Below, piece by piece: positions 1-7,821 of a DNA stretch of 38,853 bases. Numbering within the stretch: the first letter of the stretch is position 1; every line of letters begins with the position of its first letter. The stretch spans positions 1 through 38,853 of the forward strand of contig WHSU01000029.1 in NCBI GenBank assembly GCA_009379925.1, written 5' to 3'. A program made the translations under genes and the position numbers. The DNA is from Dehalococcoidia bacterium (GTDB taxonomy: Bacteria > Chloroflexota > Dehalococcoidia > UBA2979). The notes under the pieces are model-generated. The model had not been told where the DNA came from. It did not search any database and was given only the letters and a program-made list of their open reading frames with translations.

Positions 1-53
1 GAGGCGCGGGCCGGTGGCTCGTCCGGCTGGTCGGGCGTATCACCTTCGCGCAT
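1..53 (-). CDS. 5' end of an unidentified gene leaving the window
   Basis: On the minus strand an AGGAGG-type ribosome binding site (about 60-66) precedes an ATG at 53 by six bases. The reading frame is open to the window edge and starts MREGDTPDQPDEPPARA, an acidic, proline-rich start. It follows the thioredoxin-fold gene in the same direction by about 50 bases, so it is probably the next gene of that run. Too little is visible to name a function. Confidence 0.45.
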   Translation of the reverse strand, partial: MREGDTPDQPDEPPARA

Positions 54-104
54 CGATGGCCTCCTCCCGCCGGAATGGACCGCCGGCGTGCCCGGCCGTG
101 CCCG

Positions 105-437
105 CTACTGGGCGGCGGCGCGTTCCTTCGCCCGCTGCAGAGCGCGCACCAGCATCCCCTTCTCAGGCAACGGCTTCCAGCCGGCCGGGGTGTTGAAGTA
201 GCGGCACCCGGCGCTCGTCTCGTCCGGCTCGCGCTCCTGGTACTCCACGTCGAAGCCGTCCACGCGGATCGTCGGGGAGCCAAGGCACTTCGCCTCCAGC
301 GCGTCCTCTTCGGTGCGCACCACCTTCTCCTGCACCTCCACGTCGGTGATCCCGACATCGCCGAAGGCTTCCTGGATCAGGCTGCGCGCTTCGTCGTGGT
401 GGCCGCAGCGCTCGGCCAGGATGAGCTTCACTTCCAT
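105..437 (-). CDS. Thioredoxin-fold protein, DF-family (seleno)protein-like
   Basis: The protein is 110 residues. It has the layout of small thioredoxin-fold proteins: a first strand (EVKLILAERC), a cysteine at residue 11 where the family has its N-terminal active-site cysteine, and a cis-proline segment LGSPTIRVDG (P55) that is typical of these proteins. Further cysteines are at 51 and 78. The usual CxxC is absent: residues 11-14 read CGHH, so a classic dithiol redox centre is unlikely and a single-cysteine or metal role is possible. It is the last complete gene of a minus-strand run after the ATC-hydrolase-like gene, with a 116-base gap. The fold is fairly certain, the function is not. Confidence 0.7.
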   Translation of the reverse strand: MEVKLILAERCGHHDEARSLIQEAFGDVGITDVEVQEKVVRTEEDALEAKCLGSPTIRVDGFDVEYQEREPDETSAGCRYFNTPAGWKPLPEKGMLVRALQRAKERAAAQ

Positions 438-553
438 CGTCGGTCCTCTCTGGTTCCCGTCTGGTCCGCGTTGGTCTCTGGTCGGTCTCTGCTCGAATCG
501 GCTGGCCCCAGGGGGCCGTCGCTGGGTGGTTGTGGTGGTGCCCGCTCCCAGGC

Positions 554-1117
554 TCAGGCGGCCGGCCCGTCCTTCGCCTCGCCCGGCGCTTCGGTCTGCT
601 GCCCGCTCGCGCGACGGTAGCGGAAGTTGCAGAACGCCGCGCCCTGCATGATCGTCTGTGTGCGCTCCAGGTGCAGTTCGTCCGAGTAGCCCTCGGACAG
701 CGCGAAGTCGCGCCCACAGGAGAGTACATATCCAAGGTCGCTGGCGCCCATCTGCGCGTACATCTCCGCGAAGCGGCAGCGCACGACGTTGAACTCCAGC
801 CGCTCGTCGTCCTGCCTCAGCGTCTCGATGGTGAGGTCGCCCCCGGCGCCCCCCCAGGAGTCCTTCACGTGCGTGAAGCCCTCGATGTCCGTGCGGCCCA
901 GCCCCTCGGCCACCGCGCGGCCCTGCTGGCGCGCCACCTCCGCGATCGTCTCCCCGGCGATCGCGTGCGCGCGCTCCACCCCGAGTTCCGCCTCCAGGCG
1001 GCGGATCAGCGGGATCAGCACTTCCGCCTCGATGCCCCGACGCTGGAGCAGCGAGATCAGCGGACGCACGGTCTCGCGCCCGTCCGGCTCACCCCTGCCG
1101 TGCTCCGACTCTTCCAC
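554..1117 (-). CDS. L-2-amino-thiazoline-4-carboxylic acid hydrolase-like protein
   Basis: A 187-residue protein that fits the ATC hydrolase family (PF14196). The diagnostic C-terminal half is present: FNVVRCRFAEMYAQMG, then LSCGRDFALSEGY, then LHLERTQTIMQGAAFCNFRY. The conserved cysteines in VVRCRF, LSCGRD and AAFCNF are retained. Named members open the ring of 2-amino-thiazoline-4-carboxylate to give cysteine derivatives, but most relatives are uncharacterised, so the substrate here is inferred only. The N-terminal third is helical and variable. It lies between the NUDIX and thioredoxin-fold genes in the same direction, a setting that could mean sulfur or redox metabolism. Confidence 0.75.
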   Translation of the reverse strand: MEESEHGRGEPDGRETVRPLISLLQRRGIEAEVLIPLIRRLEAELGVERAHAIAGETIAEVARQQGRAVAEGLGRTDIEGFTHVKDSWGGAGGDLTIETLRQDDERLEFNVVRCRFAEMYAQMGASDLGYVLSCGRDFALSEGYSDELHLERTQTIMQGAAFCNFRYRRASGQQTEAPGEAKDGPAA

Positions 1118-1233
1118 AGACGCTCCCTGGTGTGCCGTGCCCGCGGTGGCCCGCCCGCGAAGGGCCGGGTACGCGCTGGGACTGACCGCAAGGCCGCGCC
1201 ATCATGCCAGCGCCGCCCGCCACCGGCTGGCCG

Positions 1234-1746
1234 CTAACCGCTGTCCGTGCGCGCCCGATGCGCGCGCCACGCTTCGATGATCGCATCGTCGTGCGGGAAG
1301 GGCAGCCGCGGCAAGGCCTCCGGCTCGAAGAAGCGCGCCTCCGTGGCCTCCGGGCCGGGGACGGGCTCGCCCGCCTCCGCCGCCCCGGCGTACGCGACGA
1401 AGATGACGGGGTCGCCGGGCTCGCTGTAGACGCCCAGCAGGCCATCGAGGCGCACACCGAGGCCGGTCTCCTCCCGTACCTCGCGCGCGGCGGCGTCCTC
1501 CACCACCTCCCCGGCGTCCACGTAGCCGGAGGGGAAGCACCATTCACCCATCGCCGGCTCGTGGTTGCGCCGCACCAGCAGGATGCGCCCCTCGCGCTCC
1601 ACCACCACGCCCGTCGCCACCTTCGGGTCGGGCCACCACGTGAAGTCGCCCCGCGGGCAGCGGGGCGGCTCGCCCTCGGGTGGCGCCGGGATTTCGGTGG
1701 CGCAGCGCGGGCAAAAGCGGGCGGGCTGCGGCAGCGCGTGGTTCAT
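1234..1746 (-). CDS. NUDIX hydrolase with N-terminal zinc-ribbon-like motif
   Basis: This 170-residue protein hydrolyses some nucleoside-diphosphate-linked compound, judging by a complete Nudix box: GYVDAGE, seven residues, REVREETGL. The N-terminus FCPRC (C12, C15) followed by RCPRGD (C29) looks like the zinc ribbon of NADH pyrophosphatase-type proteins, but the fourth cysteine position is glycine, so the ribbon may not bind zinc or may use another ligand. The segment DFTWWPDPKVATGVVV joins ribbon and Nudix domain as in that group. It begins 13 bases after the PIG-L gene ends on the same strand, which suggests cotranscription. The substrate cannot be read from sequence. Confidence 0.88.
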   Translation of the reverse strand: MNHALPQPARFCPRCATEIPAPPEGEPPRCPRGDFTWWPDPKVATGVVVEREGRILLVRRNHEPAMGEWCFPSGYVDAGEVVEDAAAREVREETGLGVRLDGLLGVYSEPGDPVIFVAYAGAAEAGEPVPGPEATEARFFEPEALPRLPFPHDDAIIEAWRAHRARTDSG

Positions 1747-1759
1747 CGAAGCGCCCCCG

Positions 1760-2512
1760 TCACCGGAACATCACGATGCGGCGGAACGCCTCCACGTAGC
1801 GTCCCTGCTCGTCACGCCAGAAGGTGCGCATCTGGTCCAGGAACTCGGGGTCCTCGCCGAACTGGCTCGGGTGGGCGACGAGCGCCCGCATCTTGGTCTC
1901 GATCACGGCCGAGATGTCGACCTCGAAGTTGGTCTCGTTCGCGCCCCAGAGGTACAGCTCGCGCACCTTGTGGGGTTCGAGGCCCTCCTCGATGTGCTGC
2001 GGGAAGTTCAGCCGGTCGCGCGCGGTGGGGTAGACCGCGTCCACCGTCATCAGCCCCGTGACGCGATGGTCCGAGTGGTTCACGAAGGCGTTGCGGATGA
2101 TCACCGGCTCCGGGTCGTGCGTGTACACGGCGAACGGCCGGAACTCCCGGACCTGCCGCGTGACCGCCTCCAGCACATCGCGCGACGCCGTCAGCTCGCC
2201 GTCCGTGAAGCCCAGGTAACGCACGTCCGCGACGCCCAGGATGGCGGCGGCGTCGCGTTGCTCCTGTTCGCGCGTCGTCACGAGTTGCTCCGGGGTGAAG
2301 GCCGGGTCGTCCGAGCCCTTCGAGCCGTCCGTCACCACCAGGTAGCGGACCTCCCAGCCGGCCTGCGCCAGCAGCGCGGCGGTGCCGGCCGCGCCGAAGT
2401 CGGCGTCGTCCGGGTGCGCCGCCACGACGAGCGCCCGGCGCAGCTCGCCCTTCGCCTCGTCCGGTCCCTCCGGGTGCTCGCGCCCGAACAGGTCTTCCAG
2501 TCCCGCCGCCAT
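1760..2512 (-). CDS. PIG-L family N-acetylglucosaminyl deacetylase-like protein
   Basis: A 250-residue zinc-dependent deacetylase of the PIG-L/LmbE family, which removes acetyl groups from GlcNAc-containing conjugates (as in MshB and BshB). The zinc motif AHPDDAD is near the N-terminus, followed by TDGSKG, the YLGFTDGEL segment and the third zinc-ligand region NHSDHRVTG. I chose the ATG at 2512 (MAAGLEDLF). An upstream in-frame ATG at 2650 would run through a tandem repeat and overlap the lexA operator. It leads the minus-strand run with the NUDIX gene and is divergent from lexA. Mycothiol- or bacillithiol-type thiol synthesis is possible in view of the redox neighbours, but this is inference. 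Confidence 0.88.
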   Translation of the reverse strand: MAAGLEDLFGREHPEGPDEAKGELRRALVVAAHPDDADFGAAGTAALLAQAGWEVRYLVVTDGSKGSDDPAFTPEQLVTTREQEQRDAAAILGVADVRYLGFTDGELTASRDVLEAVTRQVREFRPFAVYTHDPEPVIIRNAFVNHSDHRVTGLMTVDAVYPTARDRLNFPQHIEEGLEPHKVRELYLWGANETNFEVDISAVIETKMRALVAHPSQFGEDPEFLDQMRTFWRDEQGRYVEAFRRIVMFR

Positions 2513-2519
2513 ATCGCCT

Positions 2520-2549
2520 CGCTGTCCCGCTGTCCCGCTGTCCCGCTGT
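2520..2549. repeat. Short tandem repeat, unit GCTGTCCC, about 3.5 copies
   Basis: Three and a half head-to-tail copies of an 8-base unit lie directly upstream of the PIG-L start codon. The copy number could vary and alter the leader of that gene. Confidence 0.7.
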
Positions 2550-2608
2550 CTGCCTGTGCCTGCCGCCGCACCGTAGCCCCTCGCCGCGATCGTAGCGCCA
2601 GCCCGGTG

Positions 2609-2637
2609 TTGACGCGGGCAGACCCAACGGGTATGTT
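2609..2637 (+). promoter_or_regulatory. Sigma-70-type promoter of lexA
   Basis: TTGACG at 2609-2614 and TATGTT at 2632-2637 are separated by exactly 17 bases. The predicted start, near 2644, falls in the LexA operator, leaving a leader of about 180 bases before the lexA start. The rest of the 2513-2825 interval shows no gene. Confidence 0.6.
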
Positions 2638-2644
2638 TCGAACA

Positions 2645-2656
2645 GAACATATGTGC
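2645..2656. promoter_or_regulatory. Probable LexA operator (SOS box) at the lexA promoter
   Basis: GAACATATGTGC differs at one base from the Gram-positive SOS core GAACATATGTTC. It begins eight bases after the -10 element, so bound LexA would block its own transcription. An overlapping partial dyad TGTTTCGAACA (2634-2644) may add a half-site. Autoregulation is the rule for LexA; the site itself is read from the sequence. Confidence 0.65.
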
Positions 2657-2825
2657 CGGGCAGGCTCAGGGCACGCAAGCCGGGGCCGGCCTCGGCGCGT
2701 ATCGGTTCGGCGGCGTCCGGTCTCGGTGGGTGGCGGCGGATGGTGTGGTCGGTGCCGTGGGTGGTGCAGCGGGTGGCGGAGTGCGGCGGAGTGTGCGGCG
2801 TTCGGGGGCGAAGGGGCAGGCGAGC

Positions 2826-3467
2826 ATGACGGACGGGCTTTCGGAAAAGCAGCAGGGGATCCTCCAGTTCCTGGAGGACTTCATCGCGGAGCACGACTAT
2901 CCGCCCTCGATCCGTGACATCCAGCACGGCTGTGACATCTCCTCCACCTCGGTCGTGGACTACAACCTCAAGCGGTTGGAGGAGCGCGGCTTCATCCGCC
3001 GCGACCGCGAGGTCTCGCGCGCCATCGAGCTGCTGACCCCGCACGGCGAGCGCCGCCGCCGCACCGTGCCGGTGCCGCTGCTGGGCAAGATCGCCGCCGG
3101 CAGCCCGATCCCCACGCCGCCGGACACACTCACCCCCGGCGCGTACGACGAGACCATCGAGCTGACAGAGGAGCAGACCGGCGGGCGCACCAACATCTTC
3201 GCCCTGCGCGTCGAAGGCACCTCGATGATCGACGCACTGATCAATGACGGCGATATCGTCGTGCTGGAGGCCACGCACTCCTGCGACGACGGCGAAATGG
3301 TCGCCGTGTGGCTGAGGGACGAGAACGAGACCACCCTCAAGAAGTTCTTCCACGAGGGCGAACGCATCCGCCTCCAGCCTATGAACGCCACTATGGGCCC
3401 GATCTACACGCGCGCCGCAAACGTCGAGGTGCAGGGCCGCGTGGTCACGGCCATCAGGTCGCTCTAG
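2826..3467 (+). CDS. lexA: SOS response repressor LexA
   Basis: A 213-residue LexA, of normal length. The N-terminal winged helix covers about residues 1-70, with the recognition helix in SSTSVVDYNLKRLEERG, close to that of Gram-positive and actinobacterial LexA. The S24 peptidase half has the self-cleavage site A91-G92 in KIAAGSP, the nucleophile S133 in GTSMID and the general base K172 in TLKKFF, so autocleavage should work. I chose the ATG at 2826, preceded by GGGGCAG, because the longer frame adds a low-complexity stretch not found in the family. Its own promoter carries an SOS box and a second, perfect box lies at 29911, so this protein probably controls both. Confidence 0.95.
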   Translation: MTDGLSEKQQGILQFLEDFIAEHDYPPSIRDIQHGCDISSTSVVDYNLKRLEERGFIRRDREVSRAIELLTPHGERRRRTVPVPLLGKIAAGSPIPTPPDTLTPGAYDETIELTEEQTGGRTNIFALRVEGTSMIDALINDGDIVVLEATHSCDDGEMVAVWLRDENETTLKKFFHEGERIRLQPMNATMGPIYTRAANVEVQGRVVTAIRSL

Positions 3468-3506
3468 CCCTCACCCCGGCCCCTCTCCCGCAGCGCGGGA
3501 GAGGGG
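3468..3506. repeat. Dispersed palindromic repeat, family A
   Basis: It starts right after the lexA stop codon: CCCTCACCCCGG, then a hairpin with arms CCCCTCTCCCG and CGGGAGAGGGG. The same design recurs at 6085, 10310, 10352, 27351, 29350, 29841, 38316 and 38444. There is no T-run, so it is not an obvious intrinsic terminator, though it could protect the 3' end of the transcript. The rest of 3507-3668 shows only a TATAAC (3626-3631) as a possible -10 element. Confidence 0.85.
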
Positions 3507-3668
3507 AGCAGAAGGGGGAGCGGGCGCGTAGGACTGCGGATGTGGGCGGAGTCTCTCTCGGTCTATCAGGGACGCCACGCCACATCCGGCGCGCACCGTG
3601 CCGAAGGCACGGGATTGTAGCGCCGTATAACAGAGCCCGCTTCCTCCCCCTGATAACCTGCTAGCGCT

Positions 3669-4697
3669 ATGAACGAGTCGCCAAACCCCACCGCGTCGGT
3701 CACCGATGCCCGGCCCGTACTCGCCGTCTCCGGCCTCCGCGTCCGCTACCGCACAGAGGAGGAGACCATCCCCGCCGTGCGGGACGTCTCGCTAGACCTG
3801 TTCCCGGGCGAGGTGCTCGCGGTGGTCGGCGAGTCCGGCTCCGGCAAGAGCAGCGTCGCCCACGCCATCCTCGGCCTGCTACCCGCGAACGCAAAGCTCG
3901 AGGCCGGTACCGTCTCCTTCCGCGGCCGGTCCCTCCTGGACATGCCGCGGAACCAGCTACAGCAGGTGCGCGGCGAGGAGATCGCGATGATCTTCCAGGA
4001 CGCGCAGTCCGCGCTCACGCCCACGCTGCGCGTCGGTGAACAACTGGCGGAGCTGTTCGAGTCCCACCGCGGAGCCAGCGAGGACGACGCGCGCAAGGCG
4101 GCGGTCGATGTGCTGAAGGGGCTGCTCGCGGACCCGCTACGGGTCGCCGACGCCTACCCATTCCAGCTCTCCGGAGGCATGGCGCAGCGCGTCATGATCG
4201 GCATGGCCACCGCGCTCGACCCGTCCGTGATCATCGCCGACGAGCCGACCGCCAACCTCGACCCCGCCGTGCGGCACGAGACGCTCTCCACCCTCGAGGG
4301 GTTGCGCGACCAGGAAGACGTCTCCGTGCTGCTGATCACGCACGACTTCGGCGTGGTCGCGCGCCTGGCGGACCGCGTGGCGGTGATGTACGCGGGCGAG
4401 ATCGTCGAGACCGCCGACGTCCGCTCGATCTTCCGATGGCCCCGCCACCCGTACACCTTTGGCCTGCTCCAGAGCCTGCCGGACATGCACCGGCCGGGCC
4501 GCATGGCCACGATGCCCGGACACGCGCCGGACCTCGCCACCCTACCCCCGGAGTGCCCCTTCCTCCCGAGGTGCAACAAGGCGACCTCGCAGTGCCGCAC
4601 GGAGCCCGCGCCCCGCCTCATGCCCGTCGAGGGCAGCGACGGCGAGCACATGGTGGCCTGCTACAACCCGATCGCCGTGTCGCTGCGAGGCGACTGA
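3669..4697 (+). CDS. Oligopeptide-type ABC transporter ATPase (DppD/OppD family)
   Basis: A 342-residue ATP-binding subunit of a peptide/nickel-type importer. Visible motifs in order: Walker A GESGSGKSS, Q-loop region FQDAQSALTPTL, signature LSGGMAQRV, Walker B VIIADEPT with D-loop ANLDP, and H-loop ITHDFG. The C-terminal oligo_HPY region ends with CPFLPRC plus two more cysteines (CRTE, VACYN), as in DppD/OppD. It is an orphan: no permease or binding protein gene is adjacent, whereas such ATPases are usually in five-gene operons. It may serve permeases encoded elsewhere, or the repeat-rich tract after it may mark the end of a lost operon. Confidence 0.88.
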   Translation: MNESPNPTASVTDARPVLAVSGLRVRYRTEEETIPAVRDVSLDLFPGEVLAVVGESGSGKSSVAHAILGLLPANAKLEAGTVSFRGRSLLDMPRNQLQQVRGEEIAMIFQDAQSALTPTLRVGEQLAELFESHRGASEDDARKAAVDVLKGLLADPLRVADAYPFQLSGGMAQRVMIGMATALDPSVIIADEPTANLDPAVRHETLSTLEGLRDQEDVSVLLITHDFGVVARLADRVAVMYAGEIVETADVRSIFRWPRHPYTFGLLQSLPDMHRPGRMATMPGHAPDLATLPPECPFLPRCNKATSQCRTEPAPRLMPVEGSDGEHMVACYNPIAVSLRGD

Positions 4698-4742
4698 GCG
4701 AGGCTCCCTCGGCCCCCAACGCACCGGGAGCCCTGCCTTCCT

Positions 4743-4872
4743 CTCCGTTCGCCCTGAGCCCGTCGAAGTACGGGGGGGAGCCCTCCTCTCCGTTCGCCCT
4801 GAGCCTGTCGAAGGGCTGGTTGTGCCGCCTCGGTGTCCCGACCACGTGGTTCGACAGCCTCACCACGAACGG
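4743..4872. repeat. Cluster of dispersed repeat family B
   Basis: Two direct copies of CGTTCGCCCTGAGCC-TGTCGAAG (4745, 4790) are followed by the inverse complement form CGTGGTTCGACAGCCTCACC (from about 4843). The stretch 4800-4872 is the reverse complement of the elements at about 16434-16490 and 17516-17586. The element looks like a small non-autonomous palindromic element. The remaining bases up to 4949 hold nothing recognisable. Confidence 0.8.
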
Positions 4873-4949
4873 GCCGAGCCTCACCACGCAGCGAAGCATC
4901 CCGGACGGACGCACCCCGGACGGAAGCGCCCCGACGGGACGAGGAGTCC

Positions 4950-6005
4950 CTATCGCCGCGCCGGTTGGCGCTGCGCCGCCAGCTCGGAGAGCCGCACCAC
5001 GAGCAGTTCGAGGGCCAGCTCGTCCGCCAGCGCCCCCGTCTTGACGGCGTGGTCGGTCGCCTCCACCTCGCGGAGCGCCGCCTCCGCCGTGGCGGCGGAC
5101 ATCGAGCGGGCCTGCCGGACCAGTTTGTCCAGCGGGAAGCCGCCGCGCAGGCCGGTGGCCTCCCCGATCGCCGCCGGGGGCGCCCCCGCTTGCATCAGGG
5201 ACGTGGCGCGTACCAGGTGCCGCACCTGCCTCGCGATCATGAACTGGTAGTAGCCCGGCCCCTCGGTCTCGTCGTCCAGCGCCTTGCGCAGCAGGCGCAG
5301 CGCGGGCGCCGCCTTGCCCTCGACGGCCGCGTCGACGATCGCGAAGACGCTCTCCTCGCGGACCTGCGGCGTCAGCAACGCCACGTCGTCCGCGGTCACC
5401 GGCCGGTCACCGGCGTACGTCCGCAGCTTCACCAGCTCGCCCGCCAGCATCCGCAGGTCCGCGCCGCCGAGGTCCACCAGCGCGGCGAGCGTCCCGCGCT
5501 CCACCTGGATGCCGAGGTCGCGCGCCCGGCCGGCCAGCCACACTTCCACCTCGCTGGGGGCGCCCCGGCCGCCCCACGTCTTGAGCTTGGCGCACTGCGT
5601 CACCGTCGCGCCCGGCAGGGCGGCCAGCGCCTTGAACAGCGCGGAGCCGCCGACGCTCGCGCGACGGTCGCCCGAGGCCGGTTCGACGAAGACCACATGG
5701 CTCGTCTCCGGCATCTGCGGCGCGAAGTTAAGGAACGCCTGCCACGAGTCGGCGGCGCCCTTGCGGCCGCCGGCCGCCGTGATCAGGCCCTCGACGACCA
5801 CGAGCCGGGCCGTAGCGAGGAACGGGACGGCCGCGGCGTGCTGGATCAGCTGTTCCGGCGTGAGCCCGCGTCCGGCGAGGACGCTGGTGTTCGTCTCCAA
5901 CATGCCGTCGATGTTGAGGGTCGCCTTCACCTCGGCCAGCGCCTCGGCCGCGCGGAACTCGTCCGGCCCGTAGATGATGCTGACCGGTGCTACGTCCGAC
6001 GCCAC
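4950..6005 (-). CDS. holA: DNA polymerase III delta subunit
   Basis: A 351-residue clamp-loader delta subunit, which opens the sliding clamp. The start SIIYGPDEFRAAEALAEV matches the family opening. The AAA+-like fold continues through ARLVVVEGLI and HVVFVEPASGDRR, and the C-terminal collar has LVDLGGADLRMLAGELVKL, VREESVFAIVDAAVEGK and the helix LLRKALDDETEGPGYYQFMIARQVRHLVR. As is normal for delta, no Walker A motif is present. Length is typical (about 340). It is the last gene of a minus-strand block, 127 bases after the small membrane protein gene, with a family A repeat in the gap. Confidence 0.92.
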   Translation of the reverse strand: MASDVAPVSIIYGPDEFRAAEALAEVKATLNIDGMLETNTSVLAGRGLTPEQLIQHAAAVPFLATARLVVVEGLITAAGGRKGAADSWQAFLNFAPQMPETSHVVFVEPASGDRRASVGGSALFKALAALPGATVTQCAKLKTWGGRGAPSEVEVWLAGRARDLGIQVERGTLAALVDLGGADLRMLAGELVKLRTYAGDRPVTADDVALLTPQVREESVFAIVDAAVEGKAAPALRLLRKALDDETEGPGYYQFMIARQVRHLVRATSLMQAGAPPAAIGEATGLRGGFPLDKLVRQARSMSAATAEAALREVEATDHAVKTGALADELALELLVVRLSELAAQRQPARR

Positions 6006-6084
6006 GGGTTACCTCCACCGCCTGCCGCACGGTGCGCGCCGACGCGGTGGCGGCGCCGTAGATTCGACCCGATTTCCCCTCTTG

Positions 6085-6126
6085 CTCCCCTCTCCCCCGC
6101 GGGGGGAGAGGGGCCGGGGGTGAGGG
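6085..6126. repeat. Dispersed palindromic repeat, family A
   Basis: Hairpin arms CCCCTCTCCCCC and GGGGGAGAGGGG are followed by CCGGGGGTGAGGG. It lies between the small membrane protein gene and holA, both on the minus strand. Confidence 0.85.
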
Positions 6127-6132
6127 TCCCCG

Positions 6133-6414
6133 CTAGTCGATCTCGAGCTGCCAGCCGAACCACGTCGCCACCGTGACCAGCACCAGGATCGCCGCGCCCG
6201 GCCACAACAGCGTCGGGAGGAAGGCGCCGCCCGCGGCCACCGCCTCGTAGGCTGCCCAGGTGAGGGCGATCGCCAGGCCGGGGAGCGGCAGCCACCAGGG
6301 GAAGCGCGGGTCCGCGTCGTCCACCAGCGCCTGGCGCAGCAGGTCGCGCGCGCCCAGCGGCGCGTCGCCCTGCTGGCCGCCATCTGCCTGCTTGGCTCGA
6401 GGTTCGTCGCTCAT
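6133..6414 (-). CDS. Small membrane protein, unknown function
   Basis: A 93-residue protein with a polar N-terminal third (MSDEPRAKQADGG) and two likely membrane helices: LPLPGLAIALTWAAYEAVAA (about residues 42-61) and LLWPGAAILVLVTVATWFGW. Its start codon overlaps the stop of the MFS gene (ATGA), so the two are translationally coupled. It may be an accessory subunit or a 2TM-type protein. No family was recognised. Confidence 0.75.
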   Translation of the reverse strand: MSDEPRAKQADGGQQGDAPLGARDLLRQALVDDADPRFPWWLPLPGLAIALTWAAYEAVAAGGAFLPTLLWPGAAILVLVTVATWFGWQLEID

Positions 6415-7748
6415 CCCGCCCTCTCATCGATCGTAGGCTCGGCCGCGACGGGCGTCGAGGTAAGCACGGGCGCACCGCCGTCCGGCGCGCCGGCTGGTGG
6501 CTCGGTGCGGTGGTCTCCCGCGCGCCACCAGACGAGGTAGGCGAACGCCGTGAGCACGCAAAGCACGAAGGCGGCGGCGGTCAGCGCCGCGCCCAGGCCG
6601 GCGCGGTCGGCGAGCCACGCCAGCCCCAGGCCGGCCACCACGCTGGTGACCGACGCGACCATCGAGCCCACCGAGACGGCCGTCGCCCGCACGCGTTCCG
6701 GCGCGCGTCGGGAGACGTAGTCGGTGACGTGGACGTACAGCACGTTCCAGCCGAACGCGGGCAGGATGAACAGCGGGAACAGCCACGGGACGCCGGAGGC
6801 GCCCGCCAGTAGCGCCAGTGCGCTCACGAGCGGCATCGACCAGAGCACGTGCCGCAGGCCGAGCACGCGGCCGAGCGGCGCCGCGACCCACGAGCCCACC
6901 GCCGCCAGCGCCATCTGCGCGCCCACGAACAGGCCCAGCGTCCACAGCGGCACGCCGTAATCGAGCACCACCGGCTGCTGTGCCACGGCCATGGTGGCGA
7001 CGGCCACCGTGGCGAAGGCGACGAGCAACACCACGGACCAGATCGCCGGCGTCGAGGCGACGAAGCGGAGGGCGTCGCGGCCGGTCTCCAGGAAGGGCGC
7101 GCGCTCCTCGCTGGGTGGCGGCTCGCTCATGCGCCACGCGAAGAACAGCGCCGGCATGCTCAACAGGCCGCTCAGCAGGATCGGTGCGGCCAGCGGCGTC
7201 CACTGCACCATCGCTGCGCCGGCGACCGTGAACAGGGCGATCGCCGCCGTCAGCAACGCGTTGTACCGCCCGATGTGCCCCGGGAACTCCGCGTCGCGGC
7301 CCAGCCGCTTGAGGCTGTCGAAGAGCATCGCCGCGTCGGCGCCGGAGACGAAGGCCTCGCCCAGGCCGAACAAGAGGTAGGCGAAGAGCAGGAGCAGCGG
7401 CCCCGTGCTCAGCCCAAACGCAAACATGGCCAGGATCGTGGCGCCCGTCCCCAGCAGCAGGCTGAGCCGTCGACTGAAGCGGTCGGCGATGACCCCCGTC
7501 GGGATCTCGGCGGCGATCACCACGGCGGAGAAGCTCGCCTCGAAGAGGAAGACCTGCCCGATGGTGAGCCCGCGCTCCTCGAGCAGGTAGACGACCCAGA
7601 TCGCCTCGCCGAACCACGTCCAGCGGAGCACCCACCACCACGGCATCAGCCGCAGGTTGCGCGCCATTGCCGGGTCGGCCGGCGGTCGAGGCGGCACCTC
7701 CAGCGGCGCGGGCATCGGCGCGAGCGATGGGATCGGTGAGTCGGACAT
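6411..7748 (-). CDS. Major facilitator superfamily transporter
   Basis: A 445-residue protein with about 12 hydrophobic segments. The loop after helix 2 carries the MFS signature in the form GVIADRFSRRLSLLLG, and a second cytoplasmic loop contains SDSLKRLGRD-like sequence (FDSLKRLGRDAEFPGHIGRYN) typical of the MFS_1 drug/sugar-type group. The C-terminal half repeats the design (YVSRRAPERVRATAVSVGS). Substrate is unknown. It follows cofE by 73 bases and overlaps the small membrane protein gene, so it sits in an F420-linked block. Confidence 0.88.
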   Translation of the reverse strand: MSDSPIPSLAPMPAPLEVPPRPPADPAMARNLRLMPWWWVLRWTWFGEAIWVVYLLEERGLTIGQVFLFEASFSAVVIAAEIPTGVIADRFSRRLSLLLGTGATILAMFAFGLSTGPLLLLFAYLLFGLGEAFVSGADAAMLFDSLKRLGRDAEFPGHIGRYNALLTAAIALFTVAGAAMVQWTPLAAPILLSGLLSMPALFFAWRMSEPPPSEERAPFLETGRDALRFVASTPAIWSVVLLVAFATVAVATMAVAQQPVVLDYGVPLWTLGLFVGAQMALAAVGSWVAAPLGRVLGLRHVLWSMPLVSALALLAGASGVPWLFPLFILPAFGWNVLYVHVTDYVSRRAPERVRATAVSVGSMVASVTSVVAGLGLAWLADRAGLGAALTAAAFVLCVLTAFAYLVWWRAGDHRTEPPAGAPDGGAPVLTSTPVAAEPTIDERAG

Positions 7749-7821
7749 GGCGGGTTGACCTGGCCCCGGCCTCCATCACCTGGAGACCGGCGTTACGACG
7801 GCGTGGCGGGCGCTTCGGGTG

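Noticed and set aside
2513..2650. Longer start for the PIG-L gene at 2650
   Set aside because: It would read through a tandem repeat and the lexA operator; the ATG at 2512 matches the family start better.
1812..3353. Long minus-strand open frame of 513 codons across PIG-L and lexA
   Set aside because: It runs antisense through lexA and in another frame through PIG-L; the translation is Arg/Gly/Ala-rich with no domain. At this GC content such frames are expected.
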